Origin: Verrucomicrobiota bacterium
Lineage (GTDB): Bacteria; Verrucomicrobiota; Verrucomicrobiia; Chthoniobacterales; UBA10450
Assembly (NCBI GenBank): GCA_003219695.1
Contig: QHQA01000039.1
Location: 1 to 57,636 of the forward strand
Reading direction: 5' to 3'
Length of the DNA: 57,636 bases
In this document: one piece after another, positions 34,454-44,221 of the stretch
Numbering within the stretch: position 1 is the stretch's first letter
How the letters are laid out: every line of letters begins with the position of its first letter
Made by a program: the position numbers and the translations under genes
Notes under the pieces: generated by a model
What the model was told of the DNA's origin: nothing
The model's input: the letters and a program-made list of their open reading frames with translations, nothing else
Database searches by the model: none

Positions 34454-36253
34454 TCATCCAGGGAACACTTCCTCTTCGCCCAGCATTCGGGCGCAACTTA
34501 CCAGCGCGACGTGCGAGAAGGCCTGAGGAAAATTTCCCAGCTGACGCTTGTTGCGTGGATCATATTCTTCAGAGAGCAGTCCGAGCTCGTTGCGCAGATC
34601 CAGCAGGCGCTCGAATAATTCGCGGGCTTCTTTTTTCCGGCCAAGGAGGTGCCAGCACATGGCTAGCCAAAAGGAGCACGGAAGAAACACCCCTTCGGTG
34701 CCTGGTAATCCATCGACGCGCGTTTCGTGCGGCCGATAGCGTCGCACCAGGCCGTCTTGCATTAATTCGTGTTCAATCGCTTCGATCGTTCCGCGGACGC
34801 GCTCGTCTGTGACCGGCAAAAACCCGCCAATCGGCATCGTGAGGAGGCTAGCATCCAACGCATCAGATCCATAAACCTGCGTGAAAGCCTTTTTCTTCGT
34901 GTTATAGCCGCGGTCGCAAACTTCCGCGTGAATCTGATCCCGAATTTTTTGCCAGCGGTCAAAGTGCTCGCTCGCAGCGCAGCCGCAGTCCTCCACCAGC
35001 TTGATCGCGCGATCGAAGGCCAGCCACGCCATCATCTTCGAGTGAGTAAAATGCTGGCGACCGCCGCGGACTTCCCAGATTCCCTCGTCCGGTTTTTGCC
35101 AGTGCGACTCCAGGAATTTCATCAGCTCAACCATGAGCGCCCATTCGGGTTCGCTCATTTTGATTCCGGCACGATCAGCTTGCCACATTGCGGCCAGCAC
35201 CTCTCCATAGACGTCGAGCTGAAACTGATTTGAAGCTGCATTCCCGATACGCACCGGGCGGGAGTTTTCGTAGCCTGCCAGCCACGGAATCTCGTATTCG
35301 TCCAAGCGACGTTCGCCGCGCACACCGTAGATTGTTTGCATTTGTGCCGGGCTGCCGGCGATCGCACGCAGCAGCCATTGCCGCCAGGATGTGGCTTCCT
35401 CGCGATAGCCCGCGCGCATTAACACGAGTAAAATCAGCGCCGCGTCTCGCAACCAGCAGTAGCGATAGTCCCAGTTGCGCACGCCTCCTATTTGCTCCGG
35501 TAACGAAGTGGTCAGCGCTGCGACCAAGCCGCCCGTAGGCGCATAGGTCAATCCCTTCAACACCACGAGCGAGCGCACTACTGCATCGCGCCATTTTCCT
35601 TTCCCTTTAAATTGGGCCGCCCAATCGCCCCAGAATTTTTCCGTGTCGCGCAGCGCGTGTTCGGCATCTACCTTTCTTGGCGGATCCGTGTGAGAAGCAA
35701 ACCACGTAAGCACAAACGGGATTCGGTCGCCTTTCGCCATGGTAAACTCGGCCACGGTGGTTAAATCTTTCCCGTGCGTTTCGACCGGTGTTCGCAAGAT
35801 CAAGCCATCGGGACCGGCAATCGCTTCCAGTCCGTCGTGTCGCTTGCGTTTCCGCACCCAGGGCACAATCTGGCCGTAATCGAGGCGGATGATGAGTTCC
35901 ATCTGCATCGGGACTTTGCCCCGCACCCCTTCGATGATGCGGATGATGTCCGGATTCTCGCCGCGCGACGGCATAAAATCGATCAGGCGTACCGCGCCGC
36001 TTTTTGTTGTGATCTCCGTTTCCAGGACAAGTGTATCACCACGGTACCGGCGACGTGTCTCTACAATTTCCTCTTCGGGGAAAAACCGCCAGTGCCCGTT
36101 TTTCGCGTCGCCCAGCAGCGAGGCAAAACACGCTGGCGAATCGAACCGCGGAAAACAAAGCCAATCCACGCAACCATCGCGACTCACCAGCGCGCCCGTC
36201 TGCGTGTCACTCAGAAATCCGTAGTCCTCGATCTTGGTATTTTCCTTCGCCAT
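34454..36253 (-). CDS. GH15-family glucoamylase/trehalase-like glycoside hydrolase
   Basis: 599 residues in two parts: an N-terminal beta-sandwich (1-230; 'IEDYGFLSDTQTGALVSRDG', 'VDWLCFPRFDSPACFASLLG') and an (alpha/alpha)6 barrel. The barrel has 'GGVRNWDYRYCWLRDAALIL', a likely general acid Glu in 'KPDEGIWEVRGG', and a likely base Glu in 'GLLSEEYDPR'. GH15 proteins of this bacterial type hydrolyse trehalose or short alpha-glucans. No signal peptide is seen, so it is cytoplasmic. Confidence 0.9.
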   Translation of the reverse strand: MAKENTKIEDYGFLSDTQTGALVSRDGCVDWLCFPRFDSPACFASLLGDAKNGHWRFFPEEEIVETRRRYRGDTLVLETEITTKSGAVRLIDFMPSRGENPDIIRIIEGVRGKVPMQMELIIRLDYGQIVPWVRKRKRHDGLEAIAGPDGLILRTPVETHGKDLTTVAEFTMAKGDRIPFVLTWFASHTDPPRKVDAEHALRDTEKFWGDWAAQFKGKGKWRDAVVRSLVVLKGLTYAPTGGLVAALTTSLPEQIGGVRNWDYRYCWLRDAALILLVLMRAGYREEATSWRQWLLRAIAGSPAQMQTIYGVRGERRLDEYEIPWLAGYENSRPVRIGNAASNQFQLDVYGEVLAAMWQADRAGIKMSEPEWALMVELMKFLESHWQKPDEGIWEVRGGRQHFTHSKMMAWLAFDRAIKLVEDCGCAASEHFDRWQKIRDQIHAEVCDRGYNTKKKAFTQVYGSDALDASLLTMPIGGFLPVTDERVRGTIEAIEHELMQDGLVRRYRPHETRVDGLPGTEGVFLPCSFWLAMCWHLLGRKKEARELFERLLDLRNELGLLSEEYDPRNKRQLGNFPQAFSHVALVSCARMLGEEEVFPG

Positions 36254-36281
36254 GTAACCGCTCTTCCTCTCCGTCTTCCTC

Positions 36282-36812
36282 TTACTCTTGCTCGATTTCT
36301 TCTGTAGTGGCAGCCGTGTCGGCTGCTCCCGCCAGCTTTTCGATCCCTTCCCTAGTTAATCGGAAAACAGTCCATTCATCCATCGCTTTTGCGCCGAGGG
36401 CGCGATAAAACTTGATCGCCGGTTCGTTCCAATCGAGCACCGCCCATTCCATCCGGCCGCACCCACGATCCAGTGCAGTCTTTGCAAGAGCGATAAGCAA
36501 TGCTCGTCCGTAACCTTTTCCCCGCTTTTCCGGCTTAACGAACAAATCTTCGAGGTAAAGCCCAGGCCGCCCGAGCCAGGTAGAAAAATTATGAAAGAAA
36601 ACTGCAAACCCGACCGGCGAGTCTCCTTCCAAAGCAAGAAGCACTTCTGCCGCTGGCCGTTCGCCAAACAAAACCTCGGCAAGGCCTTCTTCCGTCGCAG
36701 TGACCTCCTCCGGCGCGCGCTCGTACGTCGCTAAATCGCGAATGAGTTCCAGGATGACCGGCACGTCTTCCACACGAGCCGGGCGAATCTGGAGATTAGC
36801 AACGTCCTTCAT
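36282..36812 (-). CDS. GNAT N-acetyltransferase (diamine acetyltransferase-like)
   Basis: About 176 residues from MKDVANLQIRPARVEDVPVI (36812; 36848 is a longer alternative). GNAT motif A is 'LYLEDLFVKPEKRGKGYGRA', and motif B 'RMEWAVLDWNEPAIKFYRAL' follows. The 'ALL..A' spacing and the 'FFHNFSTWLGRPGLYLEDLF' segment resemble SSAT-type diamine acetyltransferases, so a polyamine or amino-compound substrate is plausible. It lies 28 nt upstream of the GH15 gene in the same direction. Confidence 0.85.
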   Translation of the reverse strand: MKDVANLQIRPARVEDVPVILELIRDLATYERAPEEVTATEEGLAEVLFGERPAAEVLLALEGDSPVGFAVFFHNFSTWLGRPGLYLEDLFVKPEKRGKGYGRALLIALAKTALDRGCGRMEWAVLDWNEPAIKFYRALGAKAMDEWTVFRLTREGIEKLAGAADTAATTEEIEQE

Positions 36813-36887
36813 CCTAGCGAAGCTCCTCCGCAGACAGCATCTAACCACGAATGGACACTAATTCACACGAATGTTTTCGGTCGCCTC

Positions 36888-36971
36888 GGCGACCTTGGAG
36901 TGCCTGCCAAGCCGTAGCCTTGGCGAAGGCTGGCGGCGGCTTGACGCCGCTTTTGTAGCCGAGCACTCCGA
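36888..36971. repeat. Palindromic element in the 36.9-kb gap
   Basis: Outer TTGGAGTGC...GCACTCCGA arms enclose GCCGTAGCCTTGGCGAAGGC (related to the pxpC-embedded repeat) and GGCGGCTTGACGCCGC. No gene is visible in 36849-37086. Confidence 0.65.
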
Positions 36972-37086
36972 TTCCTTAAACATTCTGAAAAACTCTCGAC
37001 ATTTTTTGCGATCTCAACAAAATCGGTGCTCCACGAGGTGATGCGATCATGAGACAGCGAGACACCAGGACGGGGGAGCCCGCATC

Positions 37087-38509
37087 GTGAAAGCGCATCT
37101 TAATCAAGGCGCGTTTAACCTGCTTTTGTTAATGGCTTTATGCACGATGCCATTTGCACTCGGACAGCGAACCAGCGGCAGGGGCACTCCCGGCAACATC
37201 ATCACAGTCACCAACACAAGCGACAGCCGTCCCGACTTATTGCGTCAGGCCCTGGCGGATGTGAACGATGGTGACATGATTGAGTTCGCAGGACTGGCAC
37301 GATCGGATTAACGAGCGGTGAACTGTTGGTGGACAACAGCATCACAATCTCAGGACCGACCGCTAACAACCTTGCAGTTAATGGCAACGCTAAGATTACT
37401 GTGTTCCACATCGGTTCTGGTGAAACCGTGACCATTTCTGGCCTGAGCATCACTAACGGTTATACCACCGGGTTTGGCGGCGGCATCCATAACGACCATG
37501 CATCGCTGACACTCAACAATTGCACCGTTACCGCCAATAACGGGTCGGGCTTTCAAGGTGGCGGTATCTACAATGATGCGGAAAACTCGAGTGGCGCACT
37601 GCTGGAGATAAACAACTCCTCAGTTACGGACAACTCCGGGGGGAAGGCATTTATAACGATGCACTCGGCGGCGGCGTTGCGACGCTGAACATAACCGACA
37701 GCAGTCTGAACAACAATTCCGGCGGTGCTATTTCCAGCCGCGGCTGGCTCTGCACATTTTGCGGACACGGCACGGCAACAGTTCAAATAACCGACAGCTC
37801 GATTACTGGCAATGGCAGCACACCATTTGGCGGCGCGATCTATAGCGACACTGGAGCGTGCTGCCCCGTGACGGTATCACTCGCTAACAGCACTGTCAGC
37901 GCAAATGCTGGGGCCGCGGTGTATAACTTTGTCCTATCGACTACAGCAGTAAGTAACAGTACCATCAGCAACAACTCAGGCGGCGGTATTTACAGCGATC
38001 CCGGAGTCGCAGCAAGTGGATCATACATTGATAATACCACCATGAGCGATAACTACGTGGAGATTTGGAACACGGGTTTCAATGGCACATATATCAAGAA
38101 CACCATCTTCAACGTGAGCCCTGGAGGACACAGCATCGTGACTAACTACAACGCGGTCACGTCAAACGGCTACAACGTTAGCAGCGATGATAGCGGCGGT
38201 TATTTGAACGGCTCGGGCGATCAAATCAATACCGATCCGCTGCTTGGTCCTTTGCAGGATAATGGCGGACCTACATTCACACACGCGTTGTTACCCGGTA
38301 GCCCAGCCATTGATGCAGGCGATCCAAACTTCGCTCCTCCGCCTTACTACGATCAGCGTGGGCCAGGCTTTGATCGCGTCCGAGGCAGTCGGATCGACGT
38401 GGGCTCATATGAAGTGCAGGCAACCTCAACGCCAACACCTACACCAACTCCGACGCCAAGGCCTACACGGATTCCGCGGCCTCGCCCTACCCCAGCCCCG
38501 CGCCCGTAA
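37087..38509 (+). CDS. Secreted right-handed beta-helix protein (choice-of-anchor Q), two frameshifts
   Basis: Three frames join into one product of about 474 residues. Frame one has a signal peptide ([20 protein letters not shown]) and '[20 protein letters not shown]'. Frame two has beta-helix rungs such as '[19 protein letters not shown]'. Frame three has more rungs, then the choice-of-anchor Q end '[20 protein letters not shown]', 'IDAGDP', and a Thr-Pro repeat tail. The breaks lie at about 37290 and in a G6 run near 37637; each is repaired by one added base. It is probably a cell-surface adhesin-like protein. Confidence 0.78.
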
Positions 38510-38636
38510 GTTTTGTAATAGCGTCCGCCTCCGGCCCCGCAACTCAAATGGAGGGCGAGCTCGGCGAGCTTCGGGCTTTATGCGAGCGTTCATGGACATT
38601 CGTTAGGCCTCGCAGAGCTCCGCTCTCCAGTGCAGG

Positions 38637-39713
38637 TCATTTGCCGCTATCCAGCGCGCGGCTGATGCGACCGAGTCCTTCGGCAAACATTTCGGTATTC
38701 ACGCCCATACCGATGCGAAAGTGATTGGGCATTTCGAAAAAACGACCCGGCACGGCGGAAGTATCGAACTCCGATCGCAGGCGCTCCAGAAAAGCTTCCG
38801 CGTTTCCGTGTACGAATCGCAGGAATGCGGTGGTGCCCCGCTTCGTCGGTACCGCACACACCCCGCCCTGTTGCGCGAGGGAATCGCGAAGCAGTTCGCG
38901 ATCTGCTTCCAGAATCCGGCGCGCTCTTTCACGGAGCAGATCGAGATGCTGAAATGCCGCGAGGCTGAGCAGTTCGCCGGGATAAACTGCTGTGGCGCTG
39001 TAAAGATCATTCAGGCGGCGCATCTTCCACGCGAGATCAGGCTGCGCCAAAATCCATCCGCATCGAAGGCCGCTGACGCCGTAAACTTTCGTTAAACTGC
39101 TGGTCACCACGAACTCCGGTCCGAGATGGAATGACGTGCGCGGTGTGTTCTCGTAAACCGCATCGAGATAAACTTCATCGACCAGCACGAGCGCGCCGAT
39201 GCTGAGCGCGATATTGTCGATTTCGCTCAGCACTGATTCGGGCGTCAGAACACTCGTCGGATTGTGGAGGTTCGTGATCACGATGAGCCGCGTGTTTGGC
39301 GTGATGCAGCGGCGGACCTCCGCTGGATCAATCGCCCAGCCGTTTTCTTCAGCGCGCCGAAAGCGCTTTACGTTCGCTTCCAGGTAATGCGCGACATCGA
39401 GAATGGGACCATAGGCCGGATGCTCGATTAAAACTTCGTCGCCCGGCTCGATGATCGCTGCCATGGCCAGATGATTCGCCATGGACGTGCCCGCGGCTTC
39501 CACAACGCATTCGGGATCAACTCCACAATGCGCGGCGATGGCTTTCTGCAAGGGCGCATAGCCGTAGCTGTTGTCGCCATTGATTTCGAGCTCGTCCAGG
39601 TTGGCCGGCAGTTCGCGAAGAGAAACTGGCGCAACGCCGCTCGTAGCCAGATTGAACCGCGCGCTGCTTTGGGTCTTGGCCCAGTGCATGTAGTCGGAAT
39701 GTTTGTGCCTCAT
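38637..39713 (-). CDS. Class I/II PLP aminotransferase
   Basis: 358 residues from MRHKHSDYMHWAKTQ (39713), whose ATG overlaps the stop of the upstream permease (ATGA). The fold-type I features are 'VVEAAGTSMANHLAMAAIIE', 'VITNLHNPTSVLTPE', 'LVDEVYLDAVY' (Asp and Tyr contacting PLP) and the Schiff-base Lys in 'TSSLTKVYGVSGLRCGW'. Coupling to an amino acid permease suggests amino acid catabolism or an amino-acid-derived product. Confidence 0.88.
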   Translation of the reverse strand: MRHKHSDYMHWAKTQSSARFNLATSGVAPVSLRELPANLDELEINGDNSYGYAPLQKAIAAHCGVDPECVVEAAGTSMANHLAMAAIIEPGDEVLIEHPAYGPILDVAHYLEANVKRFRRAEENGWAIDPAEVRRCITPNTRLIVITNLHNPTSVLTPESVLSEIDNIALSIGALVLVDEVYLDAVYENTPRTSFHLGPEFVVTSSLTKVYGVSGLRCGWILAQPDLAWKMRRLNDLYSATAVYPGELLSLAAFQHLDLLRERARRILEADRELLRDSLAQQGGVCAVPTKRGTTAFLRFVHGNAEAFLERLRSEFDTSAVPGRFFEMPNHFRIGMGVNTEMFAEGLGRISRALDSGK

Positions 39714-41047
39714 GAATTCTCTCGTCTGAATCTCCTCCAACACCAGTAAACCGGCACTCCACTGAGCATGATGCACAGGGCGATCGCACTGTTCGCGGGC
39801 GCGGTAACAATGGCGCTGCCCAAAATTCCGACACACGACAAAACAAAAAGCAGCGTTGTGAACGGATGGCCGGGAACGCGGTAAACGCAGGCGTCTGAAC
39901 CGATCTGACGCCGGCGCAAAATGAAGAGGGATACCGCGGTCATTCCAAAAAAAATGGAATCAACGGTCATCTCGAAATTGAGAATCTCGCCATAGGTTCC
40001 CGAACAAGCGATCACAAGTGCTGCGACACCCTGAAGGATGATCGCCACGACCGGCGCGCCTGAGCGTTGCGATAGTTTGCCGACGCTCTTAAGAAGAAGC
40101 CTGTCGTGCGCCATTGCGTAATACACGCGCGGCGCGGTGAGCATGCTTTGGCTCAGGAATCCGAGAGTGGAAACTGCAATGGCGAAAGCAATCCAACGCG
40201 CGCCGCGCTCGCCCAATGCGATCCGCATCACGTCCGATGCGGGCGTTGTCGTCGCGTCGAGACCAGTCGGGCCGAGCACAAACAAGCACGCAAGATTCAC
40301 TGCAAGATAGAGCGCGACAACCCCCGCCACGCCGATCAGCAGTCCGCGGGACAAATCGCGCCGCGCGTCGCGCATTTCGCCCGCAACAAAAGTGGCGGTC
40401 TGCCATCCGCCATAGGCAAAAGCAACGGGAACCATTGCCGCCCCGATGCTCTTCAAAAGATCAAATGAAACCGGTTGTCCAAGCACGGTTTCCGATTTGA
40501 ATCCCGCAGCCGCGGAATGGCCAACCGCAAATCCAATCAGTACGAGCGCGCTGATCGCGCCAATCTTCAACAACATGAGAGCGCTCTGCACGTTGCTACC
40601 GGCGCGCGCTCCCAAACAGTTAATGCCAGTCAGCGCGAGCAGCACGGCGGCTGCGGTTGCGCTCTCGTTCCACGCTGCGCCCGTGAGCGCGCGAAAGTAT
40701 GACGCGAAAATGACCGCGACCGCAGCCATGCCGCCGGTCTGCGTGACCAGGAGCAGTCCCCATCCGTACACAAATGCAATCGCAGGATGATACGCTTCGC
40801 GGAGATAGACATACTGCCCGCCCGCAGCGGCGGGCAAACGCGTGGCCAGCTCGGCCCAGATGAAGGCGCCGCACATCGCCAGCAACCCGCCCAGCACCCA
40901 CACGCCAAGGATCAGGAACGGCGTGTGGACATGGTGCGCTACTGCTGAAGGATTCGCGAAAATTCCCGCGCCCACGATGCCGCCCATGACAAGCATCACG
41001 GCATCGAAGAATCCAAGCTGACGGCGCGGCTTAATCACTGTTGTCAT
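39710..41047 (-). CDS. APC-family amino acid permease
   Basis: 445 residues with about twelve TM helices. 'VMLVMGGIVGAGIFANPSAV' in TM1 is the APC amino acid-binding loop, and 'RLPAAAGGQYVYLREAYHPA' follows. It resembles the permease at 23215 in layout but is clearly separate. It is translationally coupled to the downstream aminotransferase, so its substrate is probably that enzyme's amino acid. Confidence 0.88.
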   Translation of the reverse strand: MTTVIKPRRQLGFFDAVMLVMGGIVGAGIFANPSAVAHHVHTPFLILGVWVLGGLLAMCGAFIWAELATRLPAAAGGQYVYLREAYHPAIAFVYGWGLLLVTQTGGMAAVAVIFASYFRALTGAAWNESATAAAVLLALTGINCLGARAGSNVQSALMLLKIGAISALVLIGFAVGHSAAAGFKSETVLGQPVSFDLLKSIGAAMVPVAFAYGGWQTATFVAGEMRDARRDLSRGLLIGVAGVVALYLAVNLACLFVLGPTGLDATTTPASDVMRIALGERGARWIAFAIAVSTLGFLSQSMLTAPRVYYAMAHDRLLLKSVGKLSQRSGAPVVAIILQGVAALVIACSGTYGEILNFEMTVDSIFFGMTAVSLFILRRRQIGSDACVYRVPGHPFTTLLFVLSCVGILGSAIVTAPANSAIALCIMLSGVPVYWCWRRFRRENS

Positions 41048-41136
41048 TCCGAGCCCTTCGACTTCGTTCAGGGTAAACTACGTCGAGGAATCCCTGAATC
41101 CTGCCTTGTCATTCCGAGCGAAGTCGAGGAATCTCT
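41042..41136. repeat. Interspersed GTCATTCCGAGC repeats, two units
   Basis: TTGTCATTCCGAGCCCTTCG... and CTTGTCATTCCGAGCGAAGT... lie in tandem at and upstream of the permease start. The first overlaps the ATG, so the 5' end of the gene is repeat-derived. Confidence 0.7.
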
Positions 41137-41182
41137 CGATTTCTCTCGCGGTTTACAGCAGAGGACCAAACGCAATGCGTTT

Positions 41183-42814
41183 TCACTTTGTGACCGAGAC
41201 CAACTTGTAAATTCTAAATTCAGGCGTTGCTTCCACCAGCGTCGCGACTTTCGCCACGTGATCGGCAAATTCTGGATAAGAATCGAGCCACCAAAAAGTA
41301 TTGCTGGTGAAAACTAGATGCGTCGCGCCGCAGCGACGCAGTCGTTCCAGATCGGCAATTGCCTGCTGACTGTCGCTGGGATTGCCGTTGTAGATTGCGT
41401 CGCTTTCGAGAAAGTGCCAGCCCTTGCGCTGCGCGTAATAAAACATCGTTGGATCGCCAGCGTCGGCGGCGACGATCAATGCGCCGGGCGCGGTAATCTT
41501 GTTTAGTTCCAAGCCGGCATCGCGCAGTTGAGCGGCTGATGGTTCGTAAAGTGGCCGCACATAAACGAAAGCCAGGATTAGAAACGAACTTGCGAGGATG
41601 ATCGACAACGTCATCACCGCAATGCGCGAAGGGATTTTCGATCCAAAGAAAGCGCAAGCGGCGCCGGCGAATGCAGCGGCAATTGGTACCAGCGGAAGTT
41701 GATACCATGGGTGGCGATTGCCGTAACCGGCTACGACAATAAACACAACCATCGCAGCGAGCCACCAATGGAAAAGACGGTTGGCCTTGTCGCGTGGCGC
41801 GACGAACAAACCGATCACCGCCATGATTGAAAGAATCGGCGTCAGGCCCGAAGTTGCGGTGCGCCAGGCGATCTCCGAATACCACGAAAAATTTTCAATC
41901 CGAATCCCGCCGGCGCCGAAGAAATGGTGCGGATAAAATTTCTCCGCGATTTGATAGGCGTGCCAGTACCAGATGGCAGATGGCAGCAATGTGATGGCGG
42001 CGAAGAGAAGCAGTTGTAGCCGGGATCGGTGATCCCGGCTCCTCACAGGTTTGATTGTGTTTCGGTCGGAATCACCGATCCCGGCCGCAACTAAATACAA
42101 AAGCGGCGCGGCGATCACGATGCTCGTGATTTTGATTAAGAGGGATAGGGAAATCGCAATCGCTGCCATCAGTAAGGGCGTCCACTTTTGGTCGCGAGTC
42201 CAGCGAAGGAAAAAATATAAGCCGATAATCGAAAGGCTAAGCGATGGCGCGTCCGGCATGAACGAACGGCCGGTAAAAATGTTTAACGGCGCAAAGCTGA
42301 AAAAAAATGTGGTCCAAACAGCTGCGGTAGTGCCGAAGGTTTCTCGCACGAGCAAAAAGAAAAACGGCAGCGAAACCGCAAAGAAAATCACGGCCTGGCT
42401 GCGTCCGATCCATTCATGGACGCCACCAAATTTGTAGCAGATCGCAGCAAGAAAGGGCAAAATGGGAAATTCGGTTCCAACGTAGCCGGTGGCATCGCCG
42501 GCCCAATCGACCTGCGGATAAGCAAACCGAAATCCGTTCTTCAAAAAATTTTGTGCAATCGCCGCAACGTCGCTTTGCCGCCAACTCCAGTGATCGATAT
42601 ACGGCTGAACGATCAAGATGAGTCGCACCCCCACGGCTAAAATCCATAAAACGATTGCAAGCGTGGTTGCTGCACGTGTAGCCGTCGCCCTGTGGGCGAC
42701 GCGGCGCACCCGTGCTAAAGATGTCAGGCCCTCGCTTCCCGCAGGAAAGCGGCTACAGCAGACGCGCTCTGGTCTGCGCATCCTGCAGCCTCTTGACAGC
42801 GGAGTTAAAGTCAA
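41183..42814 (-). CDS. GT39/ArnT-like integral membrane glycosyltransferase
   Basis: 543 residues with about eleven TM segments. The first periplasmic loop has 'DHWSWRQSDVAAIAQNFLKN', the acidic/Arg pattern of PMT/ArnT-type GT-C enzymes that use polyprenyl-phosphate sugars. 'GRSFMPDAPSLSLSIIGLYF' and 'YGNRHPWYQLPLVPIAAAF' are further family-like loops. The N-terminal 50 residues before TM1 are mostly encoded by a repeat (42677-42757). A second repeat (42014-42091) adds about 26 residues in a loop between TM helices. No Met lies between the first repeat and TM1, so the repeat must be translated. Confidence 0.78.
   Translation of the reverse strand: MTLTPLSRGCRMRRPERVCCSRFPAGSEGLTSLARVRRVAHRATATRAATTLAIVLWILAVGVRLILIVQPYIDHWSWRQSDVAAIAQNFLKNGFRFAYPQVDWAGDATGYVGTEFPILPFLAAICYKFGGVHEWIGRSQAVIFFAVSLPFFFLLVRETFGTTAAVWTTFFFSFAPLNIFTGRSFMPDAPSLSLSIIGLYFFLRWTRDQKWTPLLMAAIAISLSLLIKITSIVIAAPLLYLVAAGIGDSDRNTIKPVRSRDHRSRLQLLLFAAITLLPSAIWYWHAYQIAEKFYPHHFFGAGGIRIENFSWYSEIAWRTATSGLTPILSIMAVIGLFVAPRDKANRLFHWWLAAMVVFIVVAGYGNRHPWYQLPLVPIAAAFAGAACAFFGSKIPSRIAVMTLSIILASSFLILAFVYVRPLYEPSAAQLRDAGLELNKITAPGALIVAADAGDPTMFYYAQRKGWHFLESDAIYNGNPSDSQQAIADLERLRRCGATHLVFTSNTFWWLDSYPEFADHVAKVATLVEATPEFRIYKLVSVTK
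42014..42091 (-). repeat. Paired TGTAGCC repeat inside the GT39-like gene
   Basis: TTGTAGCCGGGATCGGTGAT ... ATCACCGATCCCGGCCGCAA, near-perfect outer arms. The first half is read as V-A-A-G-I-G-D-S-D and the second as R-D-H-R-S-R-L-Q. Confidence 0.8.
42677..42757 (-). repeat. Paired TGTAGCCG repeat encoding the GT39-like N-terminus
   Basis: TGTAGCCG...CGGCTACA outer arms and GTCGCCC-TGT-GGGCGAC inside. It is read in a different frame (C-S-R-F-P-A-G-S...) from the other embedded copies. Confidence 0.75.
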
Positions 42815-42854
42815 TCCGGTACCTTAATCCCCAATCACGCAGGAACGCGCTCGC

Positions 42855-43415
42855 ATGAAATCAACAGCTCGCGTTTGTCCTCTGGCAGGTGCCGGTTTGT
42901 TCGCTGTGACCTTGCTCGTTATTTCCGGCGTCGGCCGGGCGCAGGCACAGAACGAACCGATACTCGTGCCTGAGGCGGTCGATTATCAGAAATTGACTCC
43001 CATCTTACCGGAACCGCCGCCGGGCTGGACTGCTGATAAAGCGGAGGGTTCCACCGAAGACGTCGGCGGATTTAAAATTACAAACGTGCATCGCGATTAT
43101 CACAAAGGCGAAGGAGACAAGGCGCCGACAGCGGCGGTCAGCATCCTCGATTCAGTTGCCAATCCCGAGTATGTGAGCGCCACCACGGCTGCATGGAACA
43201 GCAACAGCGAAACCACCGAGGGCTATGGCAAATCTGTCACTATCGACGGCAATCCGGGGTTTGAAGCATTCGAAAAAGAAAGCAAACACGCCACTCTCTG
43301 GGTAATGATTGCCAATCGTTATTTCGTCCAAATCGAATTGCAGAACCAGGATCCGAAGGAATTGCACGAATGGATCAAACGCATCGATCTGAAAAAATTG
43401 GCCGGCATTAAGTGA
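42855..43415 (+). CDS. Secreted protein of unknown function
   Basis: 186 residues. A signal peptide (basic start, 'AGLFAVTLLVISGVGRAQAQ') is followed by a globular region beginning 'PEAVDYQKLTPILPEPPPGW'. Later motifs are 'VSILDSVANPEYVSATTAAW' and 'TLWVMIANRYFVQIELQNQ'. I do not recognise the family with certainty. The last third, with a hydrophobic strand and 'ELHEWIKRID', suggests an alpha/beta fold. Confidence 0.7.
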   Translation: MKSTARVCPLAGAGLFAVTLLVISGVGRAQAQNEPILVPEAVDYQKLTPILPEPPPGWTADKAEGSTEDVGGFKITNVHRDYHKGEGDKAPTAAVSILDSVANPEYVSATTAAWNSNSETTEGYGKSVTIDGNPGFEAFEKESKHATLWVMIANRYFVQIELQNQDPKELHEWIKRIDLKKLAGIK

Positions 43416-43418
43416 TTC

Positions 43419-43494
43419 TGTAGCCGCCGCCCTGTGGGCGGCGCTTGGTCGATTAAGGAAAAAGTGCGGCGCTTCGCACAGCGAAGCGGCTACA
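43419..43494. repeat. Paired TGTAGCCG repeat between convergent genes
   Basis: TGTAGCCGC...GCGGCTACA outer arms with CGCCGCCC-TGT-GGGCGGCG and CGCTTCGC-ACA-GCGAAGCG inside. It exactly fills the gap between the stop codons at 43415 and 43497, so it may also terminate transcription. Confidence 0.8.
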
Positions 43495-43496
43495 AA

Positions 43497-44219
43497 TCAC
43501 CGCTGCTCCGCTTCCCGCACCATTGGCACAAAACGGACAGGCAAGGTGACGCTTTCCTTCAGCTGACCGTTTTTCTTTTCGAGCACGTAAAGTTGTTGAG
43601 CGAATTGTTCGCCGACGGGAATTACCATACGCCCGTCGTCTTTGAGTTGCTCAACGAGCGACTGTGGAACCTTGTCTGGCGCACAGGTCACGATAACGGC
43701 ATTGAAAGGCGCTCCTTCCGGCCAGCCTTTGTAGCCGTCGCCGACTTTCACATGCACGTTCTTGTAGCCGAGTCGTTGCAAGGTCGCCTCCGCATTCTTC
43801 GCAAGCGGCTCGACGATCTCGATCGTGTAAACCTCCGCGACCAATTCGCCCAAAATCGCGGCTTGATACCCAGAGCCGGTCCCAATTTCCAAGACGCGAT
43901 CGCCTCGCTTGGGGCGCAGTTGTTCCGTCATAAACGCTACGATGTATGGTTGCGAGATCGTCTGACCGTAACCGATCGGCAACGGGCCATCTTCGTAGGC
44001 ATCACCGCGTTCATCTGCGGGGACAAACTCCTCGCGCGGCACTTTGCCCATCGCGGCAAGCACACGTTCGTCCTTGATGCCGCGTTCCCTCAGCTGCCGT
44101 TGAACCATGCGCTGACGCGTGGCTTCAAACTCCGAGGATGCCACCGGTCTTTGGCCGCATGCGGTTGCCGTAAGCGCTGCGATCACCAGCCATTGCCAAA
44201 CTCGCTGCACCCGACACAT
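43497..44219 (-). CDS. pcm: Protein-L-isoaspartate O-methyltransferase, exported
   Basis: 240 residues. The SAM motif I 'VLEIGTGSGYQAAILGEL' and family marks 'EEFVPADERGDAYEDGPLPI', 'GYGQTISQPYIVAFMTEQL' and 'VIVTCAPDKVPQSLVEQL' identify PCMT, which repairs isoaspartate in damaged proteins. It carries an N-terminal hydrophobic signal ending 'ALTATACGQ', possibly a lipoprotein signal, so the enzyme may act outside the cytoplasm. Confidence 0.92.
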   Translation of the reverse strand: MCRVQRVWQWLVIAALTATACGQRPVASSEFEATRQRMVQRQLRERGIKDERVLAAMGKVPREEFVPADERGDAYEDGPLPIGYGQTISQPYIVAFMTEQLRPKRGDRVLEIGTGSGYQAAILGELVAEVYTIEIVEPLAKNAEATLQRLGYKNVHVKVGDGYKGWPEGAPFNAVIVTCAPDKVPQSLVEQLKDDGRMVIPVGEQFAQQLYVLEKKNGQLKESVTLPVRFVPMVREAEQR

Positions 44220-44221
44220 TG

